DNA of 34,578 nucleotides from Fredinandcohnia quinoae (GTDB taxonomy: Bacteria > Bacillota > Bacilli > Bacillales > Bacillaceae_L), in assembly GCF_022427965.1 (NCBI RefSeq), contig NZ_JAKTTI010000042.1:1-34578 (forward strand). The letters are read 5' to 3'. How positions within the stretch are numbered: position 1 is the stretch's first letter; each line of letters opens with the position of its first letter. Below the pieces are notes generated by a model. That model saw only the letters and a list, made by a program, of their open reading frames with translations. It was not told where the DNA came from and searched no databases. Of the stretch, positions 8,048-17,981 are shown piece after piece. Made by a program: the position numbers and the translations under genes.

Positions 8048-8800
8048 ATGAACATGAATGATAATGAAATGTCCGTCTTCGATCATATAGGGGAATTAAG
8101 AAAACGACTGATCTATGTAGTCGTTTTCTTCTTAATTGTATTTGTCGCTAGCTTATTTTTTGCAGAGCATTTGATCCTTTACTTACAAAATGCTAGAGAA
8201 GCAAAAGAGTTAACGATGAATGCATTCCGTATTACTGATCCGATTAAAATATATATGCAATTTGCCTTTATTATTGCATTAGTAATAACTTCGCCTTTTT
8301 TACTGTATCAGCTATGGGCATTTATTAGCCCAGGCTTGTATGAAAAAGAGAGAAAGGTTACATTGAGCTATATTCCTGTTTCAGTGATTCTTTTTTTAAT
8401 AGGGATATCTTTCTCTTATTTTATACTATTTCCATTTGTTGTGAAATTTATGGGAGGACTAGCAGAGAGGCTGGCTATTAACCAGGTTATTGGAATAAAT
8501 GAATATTTTCAGTTCTTGTTACAGTTAACGTTGCCATTTGGTTTTCTATTTCAGTTGCCAGTTGTAATCATGTTCCTAACAAGGTTAGGAATCATTACAC
8601 CGATGTTCCTGTCCAAAAGTCGGAAGTATGCCTATTTTATCCTATTAGTCGTCGCTGGGTTGATTACACCCCCAGAACTAATTTCACATATGATGGTGTC
8701 GGTTCCGTTATTTGGACTATACGAGGTTAGTATTATTGTGTCGAAACGCGCATACCGAAAAGTGCTTAAGGCAGAAATGGAAGCAAATAATATTGGATAA
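8048..8800 (+). CDS. tatC: Sec-independent protein translocase TatC
   Basis: Polytopic receptor that recognises twin-arginine signal peptides. It has six hydrophobic segments and the family stretches HIGELRKRLI, LYQLWAFISPGLYEKERK and LTRLGIITP. The ATG at 8048 has AGGAT seven bases upstream; the in-frame ATG at 8039 is inside that site. At 250 residues it is close to TatCy of B. subtilis. It forms a pair with tatA seventeen bases upstream and is followed by a terminator. Confidence 0.95.
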   Translation: MNMNDNEMSVFDHIGELRKRLIYVVVFFLIVFVASLFFAEHLILYLQNAREAKELTMNAFRITDPIKIYMQFAFIIALVITSPFLLYQLWAFISPGLYEKERKVTLSYIPVSVILFLIGISFSYFILFPFVVKFMGGLAERLAINQVIGINEYFQFLLQLTLPFGFLFQLPVVIMFLTRLGIITPMFLSKSRKYAYFILLVVAGLITPPELISHMMVSVPLFGLYEVSIIVSKRAYRKVLKAEMEANNIG

Positions 8801-8802
8801 GA

Positions 8803-8833
8803 AAATAACCTCCAAAAGCGGAGGTTATTTTTT
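8803..8833. terminator. Bidirectional terminator between tatC and ydiK
   Basis: AATAACCTCC pairs with GGAGGTTATT around AAAAGC and is followed by T6 on the plus strand; the minus-strand reading also ends in T-rich sequence. The 3' arm overlaps the stop codon of the convergent ydiK. Confidence 0.85.
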
Positions 8834-9028
8834 CGTCATTTTTTTAATTTTACCGTGTAATGCAAACATTCGGATTGCTACCCCAAAGTCAAACGTTGCA
8901 ACAAGTATGATGAGGATTGTGGAAAAGTTCCAAATGGTTTCTTTCGCACTATTTATCGCGATATACGTGAATAAAATCCCCATCATTGAATAGATGATTC
9001 CCATGAAAAAGGGTGATGTTCTTCGCAT
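8825..9028 (-). CDS. ydiK: YdiK-like small membrane protein
   Basis: 67 residues with two hydrophobic helices (about 8-27 and 34-52) and a short basic C-terminus ending KKMTKK. Sequence and position, between tatC and ydiL, match B. subtilis YdiK (DUF4305 as I recall). No function is known. The start ATG at 9028 has a GGAGG about nine bases upstream, and the gene follows ydiL after three bases, so both are probably one transcript. Confidence 0.85.
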   Translation of the reverse strand: MRRTSPFFMGIIYSMMGILFTYIAINSAKETIWNFSTILIILVATFDFGVAIRMFALHGKIKKMTKK

Positions 9029-9031
9029 AAA

Positions 9032-9769
9032 CTAAAATCCTCCAATAAACGTTTGCCGTAAATTTTCCGTCTCTTTTAAAATTCTCTCAATATCATCTGC
9101 AAAAATAGTTTGCATAACCACGACAAACGTATTCATGGCAACATGCGCACATATAGGAACAATGATTCTTTTCGTGTGCACATATAAGAATGCAAAGGTA
9201 AAGCCCATTGCTGTATATAATAGAATGTGTGAAAAGTCCATGTGAACAACAGCAAAGACCAGTGAACTAAGTAATCCAGCGATGAAAAAGTTAAATCGTT
9301 TATATAGAGCACCAAAAATAATTTGACGGAAAACAATTTCCTCTAAAATTGGACCAATTACGGATACAACGATGATTAAAAAAGGAACTGATTTGACGAG
9401 AGCCATTATATTTTGTGTATTTTCGGATCCTGCTTCAATTCCAAAAAGATGAATTTCAATATTAGCTGCAATAATTTGTGCTGCAAAGGCCATAAAAACC
9501 CCAGCTATAGCCCAACCAAATGCTTCCCATTTCGTAGAACGCTTAGGATTCTGGCGTCTTTCTTTCATATCCTGACGTAGTAGGTAAAGTACAATCGGTA
9601 ATGCAGCAACAAAACTAATAATTGTCCAATAGGCAATGATCAAATTTTCTGCATCAGTCGCTTTTAAACCATCACCAACACCAAGCTTCATTAAAAGAGG
9701 GAATCCTAAAACACCAGATAACTGCATAAGTACATAGGTTAAAATGACATACCAATAACGTGCTTTCAA
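9032..9769 (-). CDS. ydiL: CPBP family intramembrane metalloprotease (YdiL-like)
   Basis: Predicted membrane glutamic-type/metalloprotease of the CPBP (Abi) family, related to the Rce1 prenyl protease. Several transmembrane segments and the three family motifs are present: EEIVFRQ (EExxxR), HMDFSH and HVAMN. At 245 residues it equals B. subtilis YdiL. Its substrate is unknown. It is transcribed away from groES and together with ydiK. Confidence 0.88.
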   Translation of the reverse strand: MKARYWYVILTYVLMQLSGVLGFPLLMKLGVGDGLKATDAENLIIAYWTIISFVAALPIVLYLLRQDMKERRQNPKRSTKWEAFGWAIAGVFMAFAAQIIAANIEIHLFGIEAGSENTQNIMALVKSVPFLIIVVSVIGPILEEIVFRQIIFGALYKRFNFFIAGLLSSLVFAVVHMDFSHILLYTAMGFTFAFLYVHTKRIIVPICAHVAMNTFVVVMQTIFADDIERILKETENLRQTFIGGF

Positions 9770-9970
9770 TATGATTGACTCCTTATCTATAACTATCTTG
9801 TCATGTTTTGTATTGTACCATATATTCGGTTACTTCAATTAGTATTATGCAATTTGGATATTTCATAGAAAAAATTAAGAATGTGGTTTATTTTTCCACC
9901 CATTGGCATAGTCTACATAAGTAGGACAATTTTTGCTTGTATTAATTTTTAATTTTTTATTGCGAAATAC

Positions 9971-10002
9971 TTGCAAAAAAAATTAAGATTATTTAATATA
10001 AT
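9971..10002 (+). promoter_or_regulatory. groESL promoter (sigma-A)
   Basis: TTGCAA at 9971-9976 with TAATAT at 9994-9999 gives 17-bp spacing; the overlapping TATAAT at 9997-10002 is a better -10 but with 20-bp spacing. The CIRCE operator starts eight bases downstream, in the position typical of HrcA-controlled promoters. Confidence 0.7.
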
Positions 10003-10009
10003 AATTGTG

Positions 10010-10036
10010 TTAGCACTCAAGTGATTCGAGTGCTAA
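10010..10036. promoter_or_regulatory. CIRCE operator (HrcA binding site)
   Basis: An exact match to the CIRCE consensus: TTAGCACTC at 10010-10018, nine bases, GAGTGCTAA at 10028-10036. HrcA binds it and represses the class I heat-shock genes; GroEL itself helps HrcA fold, which closes the loop. Confidence 0.98.
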
Positions 10037-10085
10037 TAAATAACCAAAAATAACTAAATTAAATGATTTGAGGAGGTTGTTTCAC

Positions 10086-10370
10086 TTGTTAAGACCATTA
10101 GGTGATCGCGTTGTTATTGAACTAGTTGAATCAGAGGAAAAGACTGCAAGTGGTATCGTATTACCAGATTCTGCGAAGGAAAAGCCTCAAGAAGGTAAAG
10201 TAGTTGCTGTTGGTACTGGTCGAGTACTAGATAGTGGTGAAAAAGTAGCATTAGAGGTTACTGTAGGTGATCGCATCATCTTCTCAAAATATGCTGGTAC
10301 TGAAGTGAAATACGAAGGTACAGAATACTTAGTTTTACGTGAAAGTGACATTCTAGCTGTTATCGGTTAA
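10086..10370 (+). CDS. groES: Co-chaperonin GroES
   Basis: Ten-kilodalton lid of the GroEL cage. [20 protein letters not shown], the mobile loop [14 protein letters not shown] and the C-terminal [13 protein letters not shown] match B. subtilis GroES almost throughout. The start is TTG at 10086 after GAGGAGG (the frame is open further to 10068), a TTG start also known for B. subtilis groES. 94 residues, the normal size. Confidence 0.97.
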   Translation: MLRPLGDRVVIELVESEEKTASGIVLPDSAKEKPQEGKVVAVGTGRVLDSGEKVALEVTVGDRIIFSKYAGTEVKYEGTEYLVLRESDILAVIG

Positions 10371-10415
10371 TACCGTACAGCCCTATATCATAATAAAGCT
10401 CGATTGAATATTTAG

Positions 10416-12056
<1,641 letters not shown>

Positions 12057-12132
12057 TCTGCCCCTCAAACCCTTGATATGAATGGGTTTTGTGGTAGGAT
12101 GAGAGTGGTTTGCTAACATTGAGGTTTTTAAC

Positions 12133-12200
12133 GGAGGCTTCTCATAAGTTCACTGAACTTTTTGGGAGGCTTCTTTTTTCATTTCATGGGTGACGTGGAG
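12133..12200 (+). repeat. Dispersed terminator-like repeat, copy 1
   Basis: A near-palindrome of about 47 bp, GAGGCTTCTCATAAGTTCA then TGAACTTTTTGGGAGGCTTC with a run of six T, and a less conserved tail reading CATTTCATGGGTGACGTGGAG. Three more copies lie at 27219, 29070 and 34488. It can serve as a terminator behind groEL. The remainder of 12057-12315 holds nothing else I recognise. Confidence 0.8.
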
Positions 12201-12315
12201 TGTTCCTCTTTAGGAGAGCGCAAACTCATCCTCTGAAAATGCGCCCAATTGTTGAAGATCGATATTAAAGTACATACTTCGAATCTCTAACTTTAAGTTC
12301 AATTCGTTTTTTTGT

Positions 12316-12672
12316 CTACCAATTAATTAAAATGATATATACTAGCGCTACAGTTGATAATGCTATGATGACTGTCAACCATCCAATCTTCACCCTACCT
12401 AAAAAACGATCAATAATAAAGAATAAGATAGCAGAACCAAGACCAAAAACTTGTAATATTGCTCCGCAGCCGCAATGTAATATGAAGGAGGTAACTTCAC
12501 TTGTATAAGCTCTTTTAGCAAGCTTCCTACTAAGCCAGTCACTAAAGAAGGAAGCAAGAACTCCGTATGTAATTACAATTATCAAGTTTAAATAAAATAA
12601 ATTGAAATATAAATTAAAAAATCGGTTCACTTCGAAGTCACCAAGTACTGAAAAGATAAGTGCAAATAGCAA
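12316..12672 (-). CDS. Unidentified membrane protein, four helices
   Basis: I do not recognise this family. The frame encodes at least 118 residues with four strongly hydrophobic segments; a C-G-C-G-A cluster lies in the third, and the segment FFIIDRFLGRVK follows. It stands alone between groEL and the Bce module. The start is uncertain: the TTG at 12672 has no ribosome binding site, whereas the same frame continues without a stop to an excellent AGGAGG at 12728-12723, eight bases before an ATT codon at 12714. Starting there adds fourteen residues (IIFKRKILTAILSS), a typical basic-then-hydrophobic N-terminus. The coordinates given are the conservative form. Confidence 0.6.
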   Translation of the reverse strand: MLFALIFSVLGDFEVNRFFNLYFNLFYLNLIIVITYGVLASFFSDWLSRKLAKRAYTSEVTSFILHCGCGAILQVFGLGSAILFFIIDRFLGRVKIGWLTVIIALSTVALVYIILINW

Positions 12673-12827
12673 ACTACTAAGAATAGCAGTTAATATTTTT
12701 CTCTTAAAAATAATAGCAATTTCCTCCTCTCATTTTGCGAAAATAAACAACATGTAACTTATAATATTCGTCGAGGCATATACTCGAAACACTTTTAATT
12801 ATACTCCATATATTGTCGATGCCCATC

Positions 12828-12958
12828 CTATCGAGCAAAAATAAACTCGTTGTCTTGATAAATAGGTCTATTATTTAATTTAATTTCATTTTGTTTAAGC
12901 CGATGCTTCTTTAACATATTGATTAGCATTTCATCAGATTTTAATTGAATGCACAGAC
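12828..12958 (-). pseudogene. Remnant of a tyrosine recombinase (integrase)
   Basis: Minus-strand translation gives a stretch with INMLKKHRLKQNEIKL and then IYQDNEFIFAR followed by a TAG at 12830-12828, after which the frame continues DGHRQ. Phage and ICE integrases of the XerD-like family have the pattern LLKKHRxxQxE...DYxFVFARxDGxP between catalytic boxes I and II, so this looks like a piece of that domain with a premature stop. No catalytic R, H or Y is left. The rest of 12673-13065 shows nothing coding. Identification is by recalled pattern only. Confidence 0.55.
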
Positions 12959-13025
12959 TTTAAAGCATTCTCGAACCCACAATTCCATCGAAAATAGGTT
13001 AAAAAGCATATTTCAAGTGATAATA

Positions 13026-13054
13026 CGAAAAAGAGAAAGTCTTAAAGGACTTTC
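13026..13054 (-). terminator. Terminator of the Bce-type transporter operon
   Basis: On the minus strand GAAAGTC (13054-13048) pairs with GACTTTC (13041-13035) and is followed by TCTTTTTCG, twelve bases after the permease stop codon. Confidence 0.75.
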
Positions 13055-13065
13055 CCTTTCATCGA

Positions 13066-14937
13066 TTAAAGTACCTCTCCTTTAACCTGTTTTGTATAGA
13101 AAAAGCGAACAATGAAAAAGTACAGTACTTGGATGACAAAGAAGACAGAAAGGACGGTAGCTGATTCCTTTACGAGACTAAAGTCGAATAGGTGAGATAA
13201 GGCGGTAAGTGCCACTGCACCATGAAAAATGGCAACAATGATGGGTGCAAAGAAAAGAATCATTGTCTGTCTGCTAAGAATTTTCTTTAATTCCTTTTCT
13301 GTTAATCCCATCTTGGCAATAGACTTGAACTTTTGCTTATCTTCTTCTAAATCCATGTATAAACGGAAATATAGGAAGCTGCCTGCCGATACAAAGAAGA
13401 CAATACCGATAAATAATCCAACAAACATAAGAGATGCATACTGTTTCTTCATAACATAGACCGTATATTCAGTAGGGTTAAACTGGTAATCGTTCAACTG
13501 GGGATAGAGCTCTTCTGAAACAGCAAAAATTCTTTCTTCCCCATCCGTTACTTGCCAAGCATAAAAACTCATCTTATAAATTGCTAACGGAAGGTCTTCA
13601 TAGTCGTGATCAGAAATAACATAATAAGAGAACCTGTTAGGTAAGGCTTTCGAGATTAGAACCTCTTGTGGCTGCAAGCTAGTTCCTGAATTTAGCTCCA
13701 CCGTTTGCTTCATCAGTGCTTCTGTCTCACTAAGGGATGAATCTGGATACTCGACTACAAATAATTGTCCTTCTTCAACCTCAATGCTATCTTCACCGAT
13801 AAGCTTAGCGAAGCGGTTAAAGTCAGATTCCTTTGCAATTAAGGTCCAACCTGTTGACATTTCATATTCGGTCCACTTCATATGCTCAGAGTTGGCTTTA
13901 ACCTTTTCTTTTTGCAAGGTTTCATTAATGAGTTGTACATCATGCTCTTCATTTTTTCCGTAGGACTCATATGAAAATGTATAAGGATCTGTTTTTGTGG
14001 ACTCTGATATAAACGCAGATTGAAATCCGTACAAAGTTCCGATTGCACTGAAAGCGACTGTCGAAACCATTGCTACCATGAAGAAAGTTCGTGCATTATC
14101 CTTCATTCGAAAAGAAAGATCTGAAAATAGGATCATATTGGTTTTTTTCCAAAAAAACTTTTCCTTTGTTTTTAAACGGTTGATGATAAATACACTTAAT
14201 TGCGTAAAAAACAAATACGTGCCAATCGTCACAACAATAATAACAGGTAGCATGACCGCAATTACCGCATCTCCTTCTGCTACCAATGCAGTACCATAAC
14301 CGGCTGCCAGTAAAATAGTGGCAAGAAGTGTTAAGATGATGTTTGCTTTTGGTTCACCTTTGGATATTTTATTCCCTTTGATTAGGGTAATGAGCTTATT
14401 GCTTCGTAAAATATAGGAAACAAATAAAGAAATAAAGAAAAACAAAGCGATAAAAGCAACAAATGTCAGGAGAATGGCTTGTAATGGAATATAAAAATTC
14501 AGTTTGTCATTAAGAAGTAGAACATTTTCAGCTATCAAAAGAATAGCTTTGGCAAAAACGAGTCCAAGCACAATCCCACTGATGGTTGCAAATAATCCAA
14601 TGACCATGTTTTCCAAAAATACCATCGAACGAATTTGCTTCATGGACATTCCCTGCATCATTAACAGTCCGAATTCCTTCTTTCGTGATTGTAAAAAAGA
14701 ACTCATGGAGTACAGGATAAAGAAAAATGAAAAAACAAAAATGATGATAGATGATACGTTCATACCTGTAGTGACGTTTTCGTTCAACGTGTCACCGGTT
14801 AGAGCTGGATGAAATGAAAAAATAGAAAAGGTGAAGAAGACCATTACCATAAACATACTGCTTAAGAAATAGGCTGCATATAAACGCTTATTTCGAAGAA
14901 CGTTATTAAACGCGAATTTGCGAAAGGTCATGTCCAT
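13066..14937 (-). CDS. Bce-type ABC transporter permease (FtsX-like)
   Basis: Permease of a peptide-antibiotic detoxification transporter of the BceAB type; these free lipid II-cycle intermediates from antimicrobial peptides and also act as the sensor for the partner kinase. Hydrophobicity shows one helix near residue 20, a block of three (about 55-185), further helices around 200-250 and 285-300, a large outside domain of roughly 200 residues (about 310-505) and three C-terminal helices, the BceB plan. N-terminal TFRKFAFNNVLRNKRLYAAYFLSS is typical. 623 residues against about 646 in BceB. The start overlaps the ATPase gene by 32 bases. The substrate cannot be read from sequence. Confidence 0.9.
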   Translation of the reverse strand: MDMTFRKFAFNNVLRNKRLYAAYFLSSMFMVMVFFTFSIFSFHPALTGDTLNENVTTGMNVSSIIIFVFSFFFILYSMSSFLQSRKKEFGLLMMQGMSMKQIRSMVFLENMVIGLFATISGIVLGLVFAKAILLIAENVLLLNDKLNFYIPLQAILLTFVAFIALFFFISLFVSYILRSNKLITLIKGNKISKGEPKANIILTLLATILLAAGYGTALVAEGDAVIAVMLPVIIVVTIGTYLFFTQLSVFIINRLKTKEKFFWKKTNMILFSDLSFRMKDNARTFFMVAMVSTVAFSAIGTLYGFQSAFISESTKTDPYTFSYESYGKNEEHDVQLINETLQKEKVKANSEHMKWTEYEMSTGWTLIAKESDFNRFAKLIGEDSIEVEEGQLFVVEYPDSSLSETEALMKQTVELNSGTSLQPQEVLISKALPNRFSYYVISDHDYEDLPLAIYKMSFYAWQVTDGEERIFAVSEELYPQLNDYQFNPTEYTVYVMKKQYASLMFVGLFIGIVFFVSAGSFLYFRLYMDLEEDKQKFKSIAKMGLTEKELKKILSRQTMILFFAPIIVAIFHGAVALTALSHLFDFSLVKESATVLSVFFVIQVLYFFIVRFFYTKQVKGEVL

Positions 14938-15670
14938 CCCCTCCCATTAAAGAAAGTGTATCGATAATCTTTTGGAAAAAGGCTTGGCGATTATCACCGC
15001 GATGAATTTCTGAATAAAATCTCCCATCACGGATAAAGACGACTCGATTACAGTAGCTTGCTGCTTGAGGATCATGAGTTACCAGCATCATAGTTGTTTG
15101 CCTTTTTTGATTAATTTCTTGAAGCATCCCCATAACGTCCTTTGAAGATTTGGAATCAAGATTTCCTGTAGGTTCGTCAGCAAGAAGCAGCTTTGGTGAA
15201 TGGATCATTGCTCTGGCGACAGCTGCTCTTTGCGCTTGTCCACCGGAAATTTCGTATGTTCTTTTATTTAGAATTGCTGTGATTCCTAGTATTTCAGCAA
15301 TTTCTGCTGCTTTTCTTTTCATCTCTGATACTGCTTTCCCATCCAATGTTAGGGGGAGAACAATATTCTCTTCTACTGTTAAAGTGTGTAGTAGATTAAA
15401 CTCCTGAAAGACAAAGCCTAACTCACGACGGCGAAATTCAGCTAATTTGTCTTTTTTCAGTTTATGTGGGTTCTTTCCGTTGATTAATATTTCACCAGTT
15501 GTCGGTTCATCGATAGTGGCAATCATATTAAGTAAGGTTGTCTTGCCACTTCCTGAAGGACCCATAATTCCGACAAATTCTCCTTCTTCAATCTTCAAAT
15601 TTATATCCGTTAACGCTCGGTAGGCGACTTTACCCTCATAAATTTTACTGACTTGCTTTACATTTAGCAT
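14906..15670 (-). CDS. Bce-type ABC transporter ATPase
   Basis: Nucleotide-binding subunit of the same transporter. Walker A GPSGSGKTT, Q-loop VFQEFNLL, signature ISGGQAQRAAVARA, Walker B LLLADEPTGNLD and the switch histidine in LVTHD are present. The C-terminus VVFIRDGRFYSEIHRG and the RQAFFQKIIDTLSLMGG tail are characteristic of BceA-type ATPases. I start at the ATG at 15670 because AAAGGAG lies eight bases upstream; the frame is open to a GTG at 15688 inside that site. 254 residues. The start region can fold into a hairpin (15669-15705). Confidence 0.92.
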   Translation of the reverse strand: MLNVKQVSKIYEGKVAYRALTDINLKIEEGEFVGIMGPSGSGKTTLLNMIATIDEPTTGEILINGKNPHKLKKDKLAEFRRRELGFVFQEFNLLHTLTVEENIVLPLTLDGKAVSEMKRKAAEIAEILGITAILNKRTYEISGGQAQRAAVARAMIHSPKLLLADEPTGNLDSKSSKDVMGMLQEINQKRQTTMMLVTHDPQAASYCNRVVFIRDGRFYSEIHRGDNRQAFFQKIIDTLSLMGGDGHDLSQIRV

Positions 15671-15757
15671 CACAAGATCTCCTTTCACTGCTTTTGATCT
15701 GTGATTAGTATATCTTTTATTTCATGAATGAAGAAATCGATTATTCTTTCACTTTTC

Positions 15758-16756
15758 TTACGGGGCTGTAAGGTTTTGTGTTTCTGAAAAAATAATACGA
15801 AACGTGGTTCCTTCACCAACTGTTGAATCAAACTCTATACGATGACCGAGATGCTCTGCTGCTTCTTTTGTTAAATAGAGTCCCATACCAGTAGATTCTC
15901 TAAATTTCCGCCCGTTTTCTCCTGTGAAAAAAGGTGCGAAGACCCGCTTTAAATCTGTATTAGGAATGCCAACACCGTAGTCTTTTACTTCTAATACTGC
16001 TTCATTTTCCTTTTCATAAAGTAATAAGAGGATATGGCTGCTTTTCCCTGCTGAGTATTTCACTGCATTACTGATTAGCTGTGTAAGCATAAAGTATATC
16101 CATTTCTCATCTGATTCAACTATAAGTTCCTTTTTTATTTGAAGCTTCGGATACACTTTGTTTCTTATATAAAAGCGTTTATACTCTCCATTCGCCTCAT
16201 GGATAATTCTCGATAAGTATACAGGTTTAATATGAAAATCTTGTTCAATTGAACGGAGACGCGACATATAAAGAACTGTGTTCAAGCCTGTTTTCATTCG
16301 GTCTGTTTCTTCACGAATATTAGAAGAATCTGGTTCATCCAGGCTTTGGGCAGATAGTTCAATGACCGACAGGGGAGTTTTCATTTGATGAACCCAATGA
16401 TCCATGAATTTCAGATGCTCCTCTTGAGCAGACTCCAACTTTTTTATTTGTGTTTGATAATGCTTATATTGTTCCCTTAATAAGGCTTGAAGTGCTTCGG
16501 ATACAGGAATTTGCTCTGTTTCTTGAAAAGACTCATCTAATGATTCAAGGGGTTGACTAAGACGTCTATAAAATTGGCGACGACTAAAATATTGATAGAA
16601 AAGGTAGCATCCAAAAGTAAAAAAGCCAAGTAATATCCCATACAAAGCTGGTTTTAGCCGGTGATATCCATCCAGCCAATAAATAGTAAAAATAACGGCA
16701 AACTGAATAAGCTGTATGAAAATTAATAAGAAATGCTCTCTGAAGAATAATTTCAT
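15758..16756 (-). CDS. Bce-type intramembrane-sensing histidine kinase
   Basis: Sensor kinase with two transmembrane helices (about 9-28 and 36-55) joined by only a few outside residues, so it has no sensor domain and, in this family, is switched by the partner transporter. The phospho-acceptor is H123 in WVHQMKTPLS; the N box is LISNAVKYS, followed by DYGVGIP and STGMGLYL. The ATG at 16756 overlaps the response-regulator stop as ATGA and has AGGAAGCGG upstream; the frame is open to 16777. 332 residues. Confidence 0.92.
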   Translation of the reverse strand: MKLFFREHFLLIFIQLIQFAVIFTIYWLDGYHRLKPALYGILLGFFTFGCYLFYQYFSRRQFYRRLSQPLESLDESFQETEQIPVSEALQALLREQYKHYQTQIKKLESAQEEHLKFMDHWVHQMKTPLSVIELSAQSLDEPDSSNIREETDRMKTGLNTVLYMSRLRSIEQDFHIKPVYLSRIIHEANGEYKRFYIRNKVYPKLQIKKELIVESDEKWIYFMLTQLISNAVKYSAGKSSHILLLLYEKENEAVLEVKDYGVGIPNTDLKRVFAPFFTGENGRKFRESTGMGLYLTKEAAEHLGHRIEFDSTVGEGTTFRIIFSETQNLTAP

Positions 16757-17460
16757 TGTTGGTCCGCTTCCTGCCATATGACGTTAAGTCGATAGCCAGC
16801 ACCTCTTACGGTCTCAATGGCACCTTTAATACCAATGGATTCAAATTTTTTTCTGACTCGAGTCATATTAACATTCAGGGTGTTTTCATCCACATAGGCC
16901 TGCTCATCCCAGAGCTTTTCAAGTAGATCTTCGCGCCCAGCAACTCGCGGATAACGTTCCATCAAGTACTCAATGATATCCGCTTCATTCTTGGATAACG
17001 TAGTGGTTTGATTCTTAAAATTTAATTCTAGTCTCTCAGGAAATAACTGGAGCCCTTTTGTCTCTAACACACGCTCAACTGCTTGATTAGCATATTCCCC
17101 ATACGCACGGCGAAGCTGACTGCGTACCTTGGCCATGACAACTTCCGGATGAAAGGGTTTTGTAATAAAATCATCGCCGCCATTTTCTAGTGCCATCACT
17201 TGGTCCATCTCACCAATTCGGGCTGAAATAAAGATCACGGGACATATTGATTCTATACGAATTTGTCTGCACCAATAATAGCCGTCAAAGCTAGGAAGAT
17301 TAATATCTAAAAGCACAAGGTCTGGTTTGTGTTCATGAAAGGTCTCCATAACGTTCTCGAAATCTATTGCTTTGATGGTTACGTAACCGTATTTATTGAT
17401 ATAGGATTCTAGATGCTCTGCAATCTTCGGGTCATCTTCAACAATCATAATCTTTTGCAT
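16753..17460 (-). CDS. Bce-type response regulator (OmpR family)
   Basis: Receiver domain with E8-D9-D10, phosphorylation site D52 in LLDINLPSFDGYYWC and the KPFHPEVV lysine, followed by an OmpR/PhoB winged-helix domain (about 130-230) with VDENTLNVNMTRVRKKF and VRGAGYRL. These are features of BceR-type regulators. 235 residues; ATG start after AGGAGAGAG. It is the first gene of the minus-strand operon and should act on the TTACA-N4-TGTAA site just upstream and possibly before the ATPase gene. Confidence 0.93.
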   Translation of the reverse strand: MQKIMIVEDDPKIAEHLESYINKYGYVTIKAIDFENVMETFHEHKPDLVLLDINLPSFDGYYWCRQIRIESICPVIFISARIGEMDQVMALENGGDDFITKPFHPEVVMAKVRSQLRRAYGEYANQAVERVLETKGLQLFPERLELNFKNQTTTLSKNEADIIEYLMERYPRVAGREDLLEKLWDEQAYVDENTLNVNMTRVRKKFESIGIKGAIETVRGAGYRLNVIWQEADQQ

Positions 17461-17484
17461 AGTCTCTCTCCTTTACTTAGAAAC

Positions 17485-17530
17485 ATTATGACATAGATTG
17501 GAAAACACCACCAACCTTACAGTGCTGTAA
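17485..17530. promoter_or_regulatory. BceR-type operator and regulator promoter
   Basis: TTACA GTGC TGTAA at 17517-17530 fits exactly the TNACA-N4-TGTAA consensus known for BceR-like regulators, and another TTGTAA half-site is at 17536-17541. On the minus strand a TTGGTG (17514-17509) and CATAAT (17490-17485) with 18-bp spacing give a promoter for the regulator, the operator lying just behind its -35. A TAGAAT at 17575-17580 without a good -35 could serve the divergent YxeA-like gene, which would fit activator dependence. Confidence 0.65.
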
Positions 17531-17618
17531 GCGAATTGTAAGTAGAATCAATTTCTCTCCCATCTTTGTTTTTATAGAATGTGAATAGAAGTAAAATTAA
17601 TTAGAAGGCGGGATATGA

Positions 17619-17981
17619 ATGAAAAAGTGGGTTATTATTATCACGTGTATAGTTATATTGGGTATTGGTGGGAGTGTGTACTTAGAAAACACAACGAGTG
17701 GGCTAAAGCCAACAATTGAAGGGTTATTTGAGAGTGAATATAAGCCTCATTATGTAAAGACTGAATCAGACAATTATAAAAAGCTTTGGAATGGAAAATA
17801 TCGCTATACATTTACCGGCTACGCTGAGGATGGCCAGAAACAAGAAATTGTCAGAGTCATTGATAGAGAACTACGCTCAGATGCATATTTAAGAATGTAT
17901 GCAGAAGGTAGCCTAGGGAAATTCTGGGAGGAAGTTCAAAAGGATGAGATACCAGAAAAGGCATTATCTAAGCTCAAATAA
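17619..17981 (+). CDS. YxeA-like secreted or membrane-anchored protein
   Basis: 120 residues with an N-terminal hydrophobic helix (about 4-22) and a small outside domain with YKKLWNGKYRYTFTGYAEDG, DRELRSDAYLRMY and the end WEEVQKDEIPEKALSKLK. This pattern belongs to the YxeA family (DUF1093), whose B. subtilis member lies behind the Bce-like yxdJKLM genes. Here it is divergent from such a module and shares its control region, which suggests coregulation. AGAAGGCGGG provides the ribosome binding site. Molecular function is unknown. Confidence 0.8.
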   Translation: MKKWVIIITCIVILGIGGSVYLENTTSGLKPTIEGLFESEYKPHYVKTESDNYKKLWNGKYRYTFTGYAEDGQKQEIVRVIDRELRSDAYLRMYAEGSLGKFWEEVQKDEIPEKALSKLK

